DNA of 64,000 nucleotides from NCBI GenBank assembly GCA_934446365.1, contig CAKSDZ010000002.1, forward strand, positions 434,001 to 498,000, given 5' to 3'. This document shows positions 8,246 to 15,877 of the stretch, one piece after another. The translations under genes and the position numbers were made by a program. The notes beneath the pieces are model-generated. The model saw nothing but the letters and a program-made list of their open reading frames with translations, made no database searches and had not been told where the DNA came from. The stretch is from an uncultured Eubacteriales bacterium (GTDB taxonomy: Bacteria; Bacillota; Clostridia; Oscillospirales; CAG-272). The stretch's first letter is position 1; every line of letters starts with the position of its first letter.

Positions 8246-9217
8246 ATGAAACTGCTTGACGTAGAAAAAATCGGCTTTCACCGCGGGGAAAACCGCACGC
8301 CCGAGGACTTTACCTTTCCGGCGGCGATGACCTCGATGATGGCGTATCTGGATGAAAGCTTCCGCAGGACACAAATCATCCATGCGCATGGCAGAGAATG
8401 GACGCAGCGCGTCGCAAATGTCGAATTTGTCGCGGCAAGCGGAATCGGCTTTGCCCTTTTATGGGAAAAGGACTACTGCATGGGCGCGATGGATCTCATT
8501 CAGGCAGGCTCTTATGAAAAAGGAATCCAAAATTCCTTTGCATGGGCGGGCTGGGAATATGAGCGCGTAAGCGGCGCCGATATGCGCAGCCGCGCCGTCG
8601 CCGCCATCGACGAAGGGCACCCTTTTATCGCGTTTGGACTCACCGATCCGCCCGAAGCGGCGCTTGTCTGCGGTTACGATGATGAAGGAAGGACGCTTTG
8701 CGGATGGAGCCATTTTCAGGACGGAATGGCGACGGTCGAAAACGGGATGTTCCAAGTCTCCGGTTGGGAAAGCCACACATGGGAGTTCTGTATTCTCACC
8801 CGAAAGACGGAACGCACGCTCTCCCCATGCGACATCGTCGCCTTCGGCGTAGAAATCATGGAAAAAACGCAGGCAGACGGCTATTTTGCCGGAGATGCCG
8901 CCCATGCCGCATGGCAGGATACCCTTGCGTCCTGCGGTACGGCGGATGCCGCCCTGTTCGGTTATCACGACAGCATTCTGTTCAATCTTGCGGAGGCCCG
9001 CGCCTGGTGCGGCGATTTTCTGAAATCGCAAAAAATCGAGGCCGGAAAGCATTTCGGCAAAATCCATGATCTCTGCTGGGAAGCGCATGCCGCAGTACCC
9101 AATGCCGAGGCGCTCGCCGTCCCCGAAAAACGCGCCGCCCTGCTTCGCGTCATGGAACAAATCCGCGCCGAGGACAAAGCCGCGCGCTCGGAGCTTCGTG
9201 CGTATTTACAAAGCTAA
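8246..9217 (+). CDS. Uncharacterised protein, possible C39-like peptidase fold
   Basis: This 323-residue soluble protein is not recognised with certainty. The first half has helix-rich AAMTSMMAYLDESFRR and a central IDEGHPFIAFGLTDPPEAAL then VCGYDDEGRTLCGWSHFQD, which resembles the strand and Gly-Tyr-Asp-Asp segment of C39-like and BtrH-N-like domains. The usual N-terminal Gln...Cys of active C39 peptidases is not obvious, so enzymatic activity is doubtful. The C-terminal half is helical. No signal peptide is seen. AAAGGAGCT precedes the ATG. It is monocistronic, flanked by spoIIR (divergent) and a hairpin. Confidence 0.55.
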   Translation: MKLLDVEKIGFHRGENRTPEDFTFPAAMTSMMAYLDESFRRTQIIHAHGREWTQRVANVEFVAASGIGFALLWEKDYCMGAMDLIQAGSYEKGIQNSFAWAGWEYERVSGADMRSRAVAAIDEGHPFIAFGLTDPPEAALVCGYDDEGRTLCGWSHFQDGMATVENGMFQVSGWESHTWEFCILTRKTERTLSPCDIVAFGVEIMEKTQADGYFAGDAAHAAWQDTLASCGTADAALFGYHDSILFNLAEARAWCGDFLKSQKIEAGKHFGKIHDLCWEAHAAVPNAEALAVPEKRAALLRVMEQIRAEDKAARSELRAYLQS

Positions 9218-9231
9218 AAAAGACAAAGCAG

Positions 9232-9258
9232 CTCCGGTACCCGCAAGGGGCACCGGAG
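9232..9258 (+). terminator. Putative terminator hairpin
   Basis: Arms CTCCGGT (9232-9238) and ACCGGAG (9252-9258) enclose a short CCC/GGG extension with a GCAA loop, 14 bp after the stop codon of the preceding gene. The following T-run is weak (GCTTTCATTTC). Confidence 0.6.
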
Positions 9259-9325
9259 AATGCTTTCATTTCTTAAACAATCCGCTATTTATAAAGCTAT
9301 CTGAAAAACAGTTTATAAACTCTGA

Positions 9326-9526
9326 TTATTTCGTCTTGATGGAGTTCTCATAGGACTCGATCATCTTCTTAACCATCTGACCGCCTACGGAACCAGCCTG
9401 CTTAGAGGTAAGGTCGCCGTTGTAACCCTGTTTCAGGTTGACGCCAACTTCGTTTGCAGCTTCCATTTTAAATTTGTCGAGAGCTTCTTTCGCTTCAGGA
9501 ACAAGCTTTTTGTTGCTACTTGCCAT
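9326..9526 (-). CDS. Small acid-soluble spore protein, alpha/beta type
   Basis: This 66-residue protein coats DNA in the dormant spore. It shows the family pattern: KEALDKFKMEAANEVGVNL, which contains the region cleaved by the GPR protease, and GYNGDLTSKQAGSVGGQMVK at the end. GAGGAG lies 9 nt before the chosen ATG; an upstream open extension is not conserved. It is monocistronic. A forespore SigmaG promoter was sought upstream but none was clear enough to call. Confidence 0.95.
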   Translation of the reverse strand: MASSNKKLVPEAKEALDKFKMEAANEVGVNLKQGYNGDLTSKQAGSVGGQMVKKMIESYENSIKTK

Positions 9527-9832
9527 TTTAAAAATTCTCCTCAAATATAATAAATCAAATTGAATTGTAAGAACAGCGTGCTGTCGCGTTTCGGCTATCA
9601 TGGAAAAACCGCAAGGTGCGGCCTCTGCAAAAATAACGTACCGCAGGCACATCTGTTATTATAAAACGCGGAAAATATTTTCTCCGCAGAGCGCGTGCGT
9701 TTGGTTTGCCGCCGCGTTCTGATATTATTATAAACTTTGAATCCTGTTTTATAAGTGGCAAATTTTTCAGATTTTCAATTTTTTACGACGGTCTTCAATG
9801 GGTGCGGAAACCGCGTGGAAACGGGGGAATTT
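9527..9832. other. Intergenic region between SASP and cyclase genes
   Basis: No gene is seen in these 306 bp. They hold the divergent upstream regions of the SASP gene and the cyclase gene. The one notable element is an imperfect inverted repeat at 9668-9687 with arms GCGG...CCGC around AAAATATTTT. It could be an operator or chance. Confidence 0.5.
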
Positions 9833-10429
9833 ATGATTTTTGACCTTTCGCATACGATAAAAAACGGAATCCCCGTCTATCCCGGCGATCCCGAAACCGC
9901 TCTTTTTCCGGAAAAAAATTTTGAGTCCGACGGATACCGGCTCACAAAGCTTGAAACCGGTCTGCACGCCGGAACGCATATCGATATGCCGTCGCATCTC
10001 GCCGCCGACGCACGCACGTCCGAGGATTTCCCCATTCATTATTTTTACGGCACAGCGAGGATCTATACGCCGGACGACGATATTGCCGATATTGCCGACA
10101 ACGATATCATCCTATGGAAAACCGGCTGGGAGCACCGATTCGGCACGGACTGCTATTTTTCGGCGCATCCCACGCTTCCGGAAGCGGTATGCGAGCGGCT
10201 CATCCGGCAGAATGTCCGCATGCTGGGGCTGGATACGCCGTCGCCGGATTTTGCACCGTATACGCTTCATAAGCAGCTCTCGGAAGCCGGTATCTTCATC
10301 GTGGAAAATTTATGCGGACTGGACCCGCTCTATCACGCCGTGAAAAACCGCCCGTTTTCTTTTTTCGCGGTTCCGCTGAAAATCGCGGCGGAGGCTTCGC
10401 CCGTGCGCGCTTTTGCCATAACGGAATAA
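9833..10429 (+). CDS. Cyclase-family (kynurenine formamidase-like) metal hydrolase
   Basis: This 198-residue protein has the cyclase-family signature HAGTHIDMPSH, in which the His and Asp residues bind divalent metal, plus an N-terminal DLSHTIKNGIPVYPGDP and the late TSGNEH-like region replaced by DTPSPDFAP. Relatives include KynB arylformamidase and other amide hydrolases. The chosen ATG has GGGGGAA just upstream; a longer frame starting at 9755 lacks a ribosome binding site. No tryptophan-degradation genes are near, so the substrate is unknown. It ends before a strong terminator. Confidence 0.85.
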   Translation: MIFDLSHTIKNGIPVYPGDPETALFPEKNFESDGYRLTKLETGLHAGTHIDMPSHLAADARTSEDFPIHYFYGTARIYTPDDDIADIADNDIILWKTGWEHRFGTDCYFSAHPTLPEAVCERLIRQNVRMLGLDTPSPDFAPYTLHKQLSEAGIFIVENLCGLDPLYHAVKNRPFSFFAVPLKIAAEASPVRAFAITE

Positions 10430-10458
10430 TACAGATACCGTTTTTACCGATTTTATAT

Positions 10459-10493
10459 AAAAAGGCGCAGGAAATTCTTTCCTGCGCCTTTTT
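10459..10493. terminator. Bidirectional intrinsic terminator
   Basis: A 15-bp perfect stem (AAAAGGCGCAGGAAA, 10460-10474, with its complement at 10478-10492) and loop TTC lies between the convergent cyclase and XRE genes. Confidence 0.92.
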
Positions 10494-10519
10494 GATTTTT
10501 TCGATTTTGCTTCAAAACA

Positions 10520-11416
10520 TTATTTTTCCTTATCGGGAAAAATCGTGGAAACGATGCCGCAGAGGATTCCGCCTACGGGAAACACCACCCAGCCGGGATG
10601 CCACAGATTCCAAATAAAGCCGATGACAAGATAAACCGCCGTCGCAGTAAGCATAATGCAGCCGCAGATTTTGCCGGATATCGGCTCTTCCTTACCATGG
10701 CTGAAAGAGGCGCCCCGGTTGTATTCGTCGACGTTGTATTTTGCCTTTTGCATAGCCGCCCATACGATACAGGAAGCGGCACATGCCACAATCAGCATAA
10801 AAGGTACGGTAATCAGTGCCTCCCAGTTTTCTTCATCAAGGCCGGCGGGAACCGGAAGCATCGACGCTCCGATGATCCAAACGACGCCGACAAGGATACA
10901 CGCCACCGGAATGGCGATAAAATAAACGAATTTTCGGTCAAAGGCGCGTATGGTCCTGTCATCGTATATGCGTCCGATAACAGGATTGTTTTTGATGAAA
11001 TTGCCGTGTCCGATCCCGCTCGCAACAAAAATCATCGCCGCCACGGCGGCACAAAGCAGAAATACCATGAGTCCGACCGATTCCGGCACATCCAGCGCCT
11101 CCAACAAAAGCATCAGCGTCACACCGAGTAGAACAAGACCCACACCCGACGAGATAGCCAGCGCAAACCGATTCATATGCCTGTCGTATTCGAGGTCGGA
11201 TTCCGTACATTCCCGCTGCATGTCGCCGCGGATCAGCTCATCCATATTGCAGGAAAAGAGATCGCATAGCGCAATGATCTTATCGGTTTCCGGAAATGCG
11301 CCGTCCGATTCCCATTTGGATACGGTCTGACGCGATACGTCAAGCGTTTCCGCAAGAGCTTCCTGCGTCATCCCTTTCTTTTTCCTTAAATATTGAAGAT
11401 TGGTTCCAAAGCTCAT
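10520..11416 (-). CDS. XRE-family regulator with membrane C-terminal domain
   Basis: The N-terminal 65 residues form a helix-turn-helix (LQYLRKKKGMTQEALAETL then VSRQTVSKWESDGAFPETD). The rest contains about five or six hydrophobic segments, for example ALAISSGVGLVLLGVTLMLL and YFIAIPVACILVGVVWIIGA, so the regulator is anchored in the membrane. The chosen ATG has GGAGGA five bases upstream; an ATG 12 bp earlier overlaps that site. The target is unknown; an inverted repeat at its own promoter suggests autoregulation. About 298 residues. Confidence 0.82.
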   Translation of the reverse strand: MSFGTNLQYLRKKKGMTQEALAETLDVSRQTVSKWESDGAFPETDKIIALCDLFSCNMDELIRGDMQRECTESDLEYDRHMNRFALAISSGVGLVLLGVTLMLLLEALDVPESVGLMVFLLCAAVAAMIFVASGIGHGNFIKNNPVIGRIYDDRTIRAFDRKFVYFIAIPVACILVGVVWIIGASMLPVPAGLDEENWEALITVPFMLIVACAASCIVWAAMQKAKYNVDEYNRGASFSHGKEEPISGKICGCIMLTATAVYLVIGFIWNLWHPGWVVFPVGGILCGIVSTIFPDKEK

Positions 11417-11434
11417 ACATTCCTCCATGCTGTT

Positions 11435-11473
11435 ATTATAAGTATGATAGCCTCACAAATACAAAGGTATTTG
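11435..11473 (-). promoter_or_regulatory. Promoter and likely operator of the membrane XRE regulator
   Basis: A TATAAT box (11435-11440) lies 19 bp from the regulator start. An inverted repeat with arms CAAATAC (11456-11462) and GTATTTG (11467-11473) covers the place where the poor -35 box would be, a position suited to repression. Confidence 0.5.
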
Positions 11474-11666
11474 CGTTTATCGAAATAAAGCACATCGATT
11501 TATTCCGAATTTATGGCACAATGATACACCCAAAAAGGAGGAGGTCACCACCAGTTTTCTGTTGCTTTTAAGGAATTTCGTGTCAACTTCCGGTTGCGTT
11601 GAATCTTATAAATACAATTATCCGTTTGATTCGGTTTTAAGAGAAGTCGAAAAACCGCGAACGCGA

Positions 11667-12470
11667 TCATTCCAAAATTTTCAGAAAATCCGCCATATCC
11701 GTGTCTCTCATGACATAGCTGCGCGGCAGGCGGGTATTGTCATAATAGCTTTCCGAGGGTCTGTCCGTTGTGTAGCAGTAGAGATAACCGTTCTCCGCCG
11801 CCGCAAGCTCCGCCGCCGCGTCGCATACGCCGTTCGGATATGCGAGAGCGGTCACCTTCATGCCGGTCAGCTCCTCAATGCGCCGCCGCGACTCCACGAG
11901 CTCGAGTTCCATCTCGTCGGATCCCAGTGCATACAACTTCTGATGCGATTTCGTATGGCTCCCGAAATGAATGCGTCCGCTCGCCGCCATCTCCCGAATC
12001 TGCTCCTCGCTTAAATGTCCTTCGGTTCCGATCATATCGGAAATGAGAAACACAGTCGCTTTCATATCGTATTTTTCGAGCAGCGGCAGAACATTGGTAA
12101 AGTTATCCTCATAGCCGTCGTCAAACGTGAGGACGACACACTTTTTGCCTCGCGTCTGTGAAAGCTCGTCGGCAAAGACGGTCTCATAGCCGAGCCGCTT
12201 GATTTCGGCAAGCTGGCTTTCAAAATCGGCCACCCGAACGAAAAGATATTCATTGGGTCCATAGGTTTCGTCGGACACGAGATGGTAAAGCAGCACCTTT
12301 GTGTTTTCCGTATAGGTATAGACGGGATATCCGAAAGAACCGATGACGATCAGAACGACAGCCGCCGCCACGATGCAAACAAGCATGACGGAAAGAGTGA
12401 TGAGCCGAGGACGGGAAAAACGCTTCCCGTCCGTTTTCTTTTGCTTATAGAGGATTTCCGTGTCATTCAT
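11667..12470 (-). CDS. Polysaccharide deacetylase (NodB-like), membrane-anchored
   Basis: This 267-residue carbohydrate esterase 4 protein has one N-terminal membrane anchor (LSVMLVCIVAAAVVLIVIGS) and an extracellular NodB domain. Metal and catalytic motifs are visible: TFDDGYEDN with the Asp pair, SHTKSH as the His-x3-His, and LAYPNG. It should remove N-acetyl groups from a cell-wall or capsular sugar polymer. Its ATG overlaps the last 8 bases of the SPFH gene (GATGAATGA), so translation is coupled and the two proteins may act at the same membrane site. Confidence 0.9.
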   Translation of the reverse strand: MNDTEILYKQKKTDGKRFSRPRLITLSVMLVCIVAAAVVLIVIGSFGYPVYTYTENTKVLLYHLVSDETYGPNEYLFVRVADFESQLAEIKRLGYETVFADELSQTRGKKCVVLTFDDGYEDNFTNVLPLLEKYDMKATVFLISDMIGTEGHLSEEQIREMAASGRIHFGSHTKSHQKLYALGSDEMELELVESRRRIEELTGMKVTALAYPNGVCDAAAELAAAENGYLYCYTTDRPSESYYDNTRLPRSYVMRDTDMADFLKILE

Positions 12471-13428
12471 CGGTATCCGCGCCGGTGTCCGCTCCGATAT
12501 TGAGAATCGGAATCGTGCCGCCCTCTCCTCCGACATAGGTAGGCAGCTTGCCGTCCCACTTTTCTACATATTTATATTCGATAAGCTCAGGGGAAAGGCT
12601 GTCTGCGATTTTGCCGTTCGCCTCCGCTTCCTTTTCTCCTGCATAAGCCTTCGCGTCCGCGTCGATTTTCTTGACCTCCGCTTCGGCTTCCGCCTCGATG
12701 ACGGCGCGCTTTGCCGCAGCCTCCGCCTCGAGAATCGCCTGTTCCTGCTCGATCTGAGCTTTCAGCTTGTTCTGCTCCGCGACCTGTTTTGCTTCCACAG
12801 CGTCGGTGTAGGTATCCGAAAAATCGAGGTTTTCAATCGAAGCGTCGATGACTTCGATGTTATATGCGGCCAGCTTTTCAACCAAAATCGACTTGATTTC
12901 CACAGACAGCTTTTCCCTGCTCGAAATCAGGCTCTCCGCATTATATTTGGCGATCACGCTTTTGACGGATTCCTGGATTCTCGGTATAATGACCGTCGAA
13001 TAATAATCCTGTCCGATCGTCCGGTAGATGGTCTGTGCATTGGCTTTCTCAATCTGATAGTTGATGGTGTAAACGGTGGCTACCTCCTGAATATCACTCG
13101 AAAAACAGGAAAGCTCCACGACGGATTTCTGGATTCTGTTATCCATTTTGATGACCTGCTGCCACGGCGCTTTGGTGTGGATACCGGCCTCATATGTATA
13201 ATTCTCCACCCGTCCGAAAGTCGTCACGATTCCGGTATGTCCCGTCGGAATGGATGTCATGCAGCTCATGGAAATAAGCGCGACACCGACAATAAGCGCA
13301 AGAGCGCCGACCGCGCTGCCGATCTTTTTCTGAGAAGGATAGGTTCCGTTCTTGCATTTTTTCAGTACATAAAGAACAGATACGATTCCGACAATCACGG
13401 CAAGAGCGCCGAGAACAAATAAAAACAT
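12463..13428 (-). CDS. SPFH/band 7 (prohibitin-like) membrane protein
   Basis: The 321-residue protein has two N-terminal hydrophobic segments (FVLGALAVIVGIVSVLYVL and SAVGALALIVGVALISMSC) followed by an SPFH domain (IPTGHTGIVTTFGRVENY to IENLDFSDTYTDAVEAK). A long Glu/Ala/Lys-rich coiled coil follows. Such proteins make ring-like scaffolds in membrane microdomains. It is the promoter-proximal gene of a two-gene operon with the deacetylase. A strong sigma-A promoter is 62 bp upstream. Confidence 0.9.
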   Translation of the reverse strand: MFLFVLGALAVIVGIVSVLYVLKKCKNGTYPSQKKIGSAVGALALIVGVALISMSCMTSIPTGHTGIVTTFGRVENYTYEAGIHTKAPWQQVIKMDNRIQKSVVELSCFSSDIQEVATVYTINYQIEKANAQTIYRTIGQDYYSTVIIPRIQESVKSVIAKYNAESLISSREKLSVEIKSILVEKLAAYNIEVIDASIENLDFSDTYTDAVEAKQVAEQNKLKAQIEQEQAILEAEAAAKRAVIEAEAEAEVKKIDADAKAYAGEKEAEANGKIADSLSPELIEYKYVEKWDGKLPTYVGGEGGTIPILNIGADTGADTDE

Positions 13429-13489
13429 GCGATACTCCGTTCCGCCGCGAAATGCGGCTTACATAATATAATTGTTTGCCTATGTTATC

Positions 13490-13518
13490 ATTTTATCGTT
13501 TCCTGCCTCATATGTCAA
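13490..13518 (-). promoter_or_regulatory. Sigma-A promoter of the SPFH-deacetylase operon
   Basis: TTGACA (13513-13518) and TAAAAT (13490-13495) are exactly 17 bp apart. The leader holds a GCCGC/GCGGC hairpin at about 13443-13458. Confidence 0.75.
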
Positions 13519-13655
13519 GCGAATCGAGGCAGTTTCTCCCCCAAATAATTTTTTAAATTAAGTTACAAATTTTTCCCCCAAGACCGACCATTTTTGTATA
13601 ACGATTTCCGAGGTTGGGCAAAATATCCTTATCAAAAAGAAAGGAAATGCGATAT

Positions 13656-14909
13656 ATGAAAAAAGTCGGAATCACATTTTTCATCCTATCCATACTTCTT
13701 TGCTTCGGCATCACGGCAAGCGCTGCCGGAATTTTATCCCCCGCGATTTCGGTCATGCAGGAGGAGGTCGGCATGATCAAAACGGGTGTCGGAACCAATA
13801 CCGTCTCCTTTACCGCCGCGGATTTTGAAAACGCGCTGGGAAGCACGGATTTCACCGCCGTTGAGATCACCTCTCTGCCCGCCGTCTCCGACGGCGTTTT
13901 AAAGCTCGGCGCCGTAGACGTGACGCCGGGGCAGGTCATCCCGTATGCGGCGCTCGCGGCGCTCCGGTTCCTCCCCGCCGAAGCCGGAAAAACCGCGACA
14001 TTCCAGTTCAAGCCCTACGGGGACAGCTATGAAAATTCGTTCGTATGCACCGTCTGTATGCTGGACTCCCTGAATTTCGCGCCGTCCGCCGTGTCGGCGG
14101 AGCTTGCGGCCAAGGAGGCCGTACCGGTATTCTCCTCGCTCTCGGCAACGGATCCCGACGGCGATGAGCTGACCTATATCATCGTGGACGCGCCGAAAAA
14201 GGGCACGTTGAAGCTGACGGACGCCTCCACAGGCAGCTTCCGCTATACCGCGAACGAGAGAGCAGCCGGAAAGGATCAGTTCACCTTCATCGCGGTCGAC
14301 CAATACGGAAACAAATCGGAGCCTGCGACCGTAAAGATCGTCACCTCGGAAAACAAAAGCGGGATCGTCTACACCGATCTTGCCGGAAGCGAGTATCAGC
14401 TCCCCGCGGTGGAAATGGCGGAGCGCGGGGTGATTGTCGGCGAGAAAATCGGGGACGAGAGCTTCTTCTATCCGGATAAAACCGTCACAAGAGCGGATTT
14501 TCTCATCATGGCGATGAACGCAAACGGAATCGATTCCTCGCTCATCGCGGCGGATGAATCCGGCTTTGCCGACAGCGCCTCCTTCACAAGCTATCAGAAC
14601 AAATATATTTCCGCAGCGAAACGGCTCGGACTCGTCGTCGGAATCGATACGGAAGAGGGGCGCTGCTTCCTCCCGAACGAGGTAATCACCTCGGCACAGG
14701 CGGCGACGATTATCAGCAGAATCGCGGCGCTGCGCGAGCTATCCTTCGGGGACGCCGTCTATGCCTCCGTCGGTACGGACAGCGAAATCTCGGACGACGG
14801 ATACGCGATGCTCGCCTCGGTTGGGCTTGTCGCCTCCGACGACCGATCGGCAGAGCTCACACGCGCCGACGCGGTAAGCCTTCTTTATACGCTGCTCTGC
14901 TGCAAATAA
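13656..14909 (+). CDS. Secreted S-layer homology (SLH) protein with Ig/cadherin-like repeat
   Basis: About 417 residues. A signal peptide (KKVGITFFILSILLCFGITA, cut after SAA) leads to two beta regions. The second (EAVPVFSSLSATDPDGDELT to DQFTFIAVDQYGN) matches Big_9/cadherin-like tandem repeats. The C-terminus holds SLH-type modules: YTDLAGSEYQLPAVEMAERG with FYPDKTVTRADFLIMAM, and FADSASFTSYQNKYISAAKR with FLPNEVITSAQAATII. SLH modules attach proteins to pyruvylated wall polymer. It is a surface protein of unknown binding target. The start follows AGAAAGGAA; an ATG 9 bp earlier overlaps that site. Confidence 0.85.
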   Translation: MKKVGITFFILSILLCFGITASAAGILSPAISVMQEEVGMIKTGVGTNTVSFTAADFENALGSTDFTAVEITSLPAVSDGVLKLGAVDVTPGQVIPYAALAALRFLPAEAGKTATFQFKPYGDSYENSFVCTVCMLDSLNFAPSAVSAELAAKEAVPVFSSLSATDPDGDELTYIIVDAPKKGTLKLTDASTGSFRYTANERAAGKDQFTFIAVDQYGNKSEPATVKIVTSENKSGIVYTDLAGSEYQLPAVEMAERGVIVGEKIGDESFFYPDKTVTRADFLIMAMNANGIDSSLIAADESGFADSASFTSYQNKYISAAKRLGLVVGIDTEEGRCFLPNEVITSAQAATIISRIAALRELSFGDAVYASVGTDSEISDDGYAMLASVGLVASDDRSAELTRADAVSLLYTLLCCK

Positions 14910-14913
14910 GTCA

Positions 14914-14949
14914 AAGCGGGAAATCTCCTTGGAGATTTCCCGCTTTTTC
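14914..14949 (+). terminator. Intrinsic terminator after SLH gene
   Basis: A 15-bp stem AAGCGGGAAATCTCC (14914-14928) pairs with 14931-14945 and is followed by T5. Confidence 0.92.
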
Positions 14950-14961
14950 TTCCGTTTGATA

Positions 14962-14991
14962 TTGACAAGGCGGCTAAGGACATGATATAAT
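14962..14991 (+). promoter_or_regulatory. Sigma-A promoter of tRNA-Gln
   Basis: TTGACA (14962-14967) and TATAAT (14986-14991), both consensus, are 18 bp apart. The tRNA begins 22 bp after the -10 box. Confidence 0.85.
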
Positions 14992-15013
14992 AATTATATA
15001 TCAATCGTTTTAT

Positions 15014-15091
15014 TGGGATATAGCCAAGTTGGTTAAGGCACAAGACTTTGACTCTTGCATTCCGCTGGTTCGAGTCCAGCTATCCCAGCCA
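15014..15091 (+). tRNA. tRNA-Gln (anticodon TTG)
   Basis: The acceptor stem TGGGATA pairs with TATCCCA (15081-15087). The D stem is GCC/GGC and the anticodon stem CAAGA/TCTTG encloses loop CTTTGAC, giving anticodon TTG at 15048-15050. The T stem GCTGG/CCAGC encloses TTCGAGT. Discriminator G is followed by an encoded CCA (15089-15091). It reads glutamine codon CAA. Own promoter and terminator make it a single-gene unit. Confidence 0.96.
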
Positions 15092-15096
15092 ATCAC

Positions 15097-15126
15097 AAAA
15101 AACCACTACATATAGTGGTTTTTTTG
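15097..15126 (+). terminator. Intrinsic terminator of tRNA-Gln
   Basis: The stem AAAAAACCACTA / TAGTGGTTTTTT with loop CATA starts six bases after the CCA end. Confidence 0.93.
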
Positions 15127-15297
15127 TATATTTATCCCAATAAATATCGTCTTTAACAAATGACATGGCACAAATCGGGCACATTCTTTCCGTTACTCGG
15201 TACCATGACCCCGCTTTCTGAAAATTTTTTAAAAAATATGATTTCTTATGCAATAAAACGACGGTTCCGCGGATTATTAAGGTAAAGGAGCAAGCTT

Positions 15298-15876
15298 ATG
15301 TTGACATTTTTCTTCACATCCTCTCTGAATGACGGCTCGGACGCGGGCGCAGAGCATTTAGACGAGCTGATTGAAAAGATTGCGGCGGGCAATCGCGATG
15401 CGCTTGCCTCACTCTATGAGCAAACAAACAAAAGTGTTTACGGCTTTGCTCTTTCCATTTTGAAAGATACGCACGACGCGCAGGATGTTTTGCAGGACTG
15501 TTATCTGCACATCTATTCCGCGGCGGGCAGTTACCGCAGCCAAGGCAAGCCGATGGCATGGATCCTGACCATCACGCGAAACCTTTGTCTGAAATGCAGG
15601 CAGGCACACTCCAAATGCGCGCCTATGCCGGAGGAAGACCGGAGCTTTATCCCCCAAGAGGATGCGGAATTTTCCGCGGAGGACAAAATGATGCTTTCTC
15701 TATGCATGAAATCGCTCAGCGATATAGGACGGCAGATCGTGGTGCTGCACGCGGTCAGCGGGCTCAAGCACAGGGAAATCGCCGCCTTGCTGAAAATGCC
15801 GCTGCCGACGGTTCTTTCAAATTACAATCGGGCAATCAAGAAATTACAGAACGCATGGGAGAAAGGAGTGCAATAA
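15298..15876 (+). CDS. ECF-type RNA polymerase sigma factor
   Basis: This 192-residue group IV sigma factor has region 2 (LASLYEQTNKSVYGFALSIL, DAQDVLQDCYLHIYSAAGSY, then PMAWILTITRNLCL) and region 4 (IGRQIVVLHAVSGLKHREIA and LKMPLPTVLSNYNRAIKKL). There is no region 3. GTAAAGGAGC precedes the ATG. The partner membrane gene starts one base after its stop codon, so the pair is cotranscribed and probably translationally coupled. It should be held at the membrane until a surface signal is sensed. Promoter targets are unknown. Confidence 0.92.
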   Translation: MLTFFFTSSLNDGSDAGAEHLDELIEKIAAGNRDALASLYEQTNKSVYGFALSILKDTHDAQDVLQDCYLHIYSAAGSYRSQGKPMAWILTITRNLCLKCRQAHSKCAPMPEEDRSFIPQEDAEFSAEDKMMLSLCMKSLSDIGRQIVVLHAVSGLKHREIAALLKMPLPTVLSNYNRAIKKLQNAWEKGVQ

Positions 15877-15877
15877 C

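Noticed and set aside
9527..9760. SigmaG promoter for the SASP gene
   Set aside because: A CATGATA-like -10 exists but the matching -35 is at the wrong distance.
12460..13422. Long open frame on the plus strand opposite the SPFH gene
   Set aside because: It mirrors the SPFH coding sequence, has no ribosome site and gives a low-complexity protein of Arg, Phe and Asp.
15127..15297. Autoregulated SigI- or ECF-type promoter before the sigma gene
   Set aside because: An ACCCC block is present but no -10 partner at proper spacing, so it was not called.
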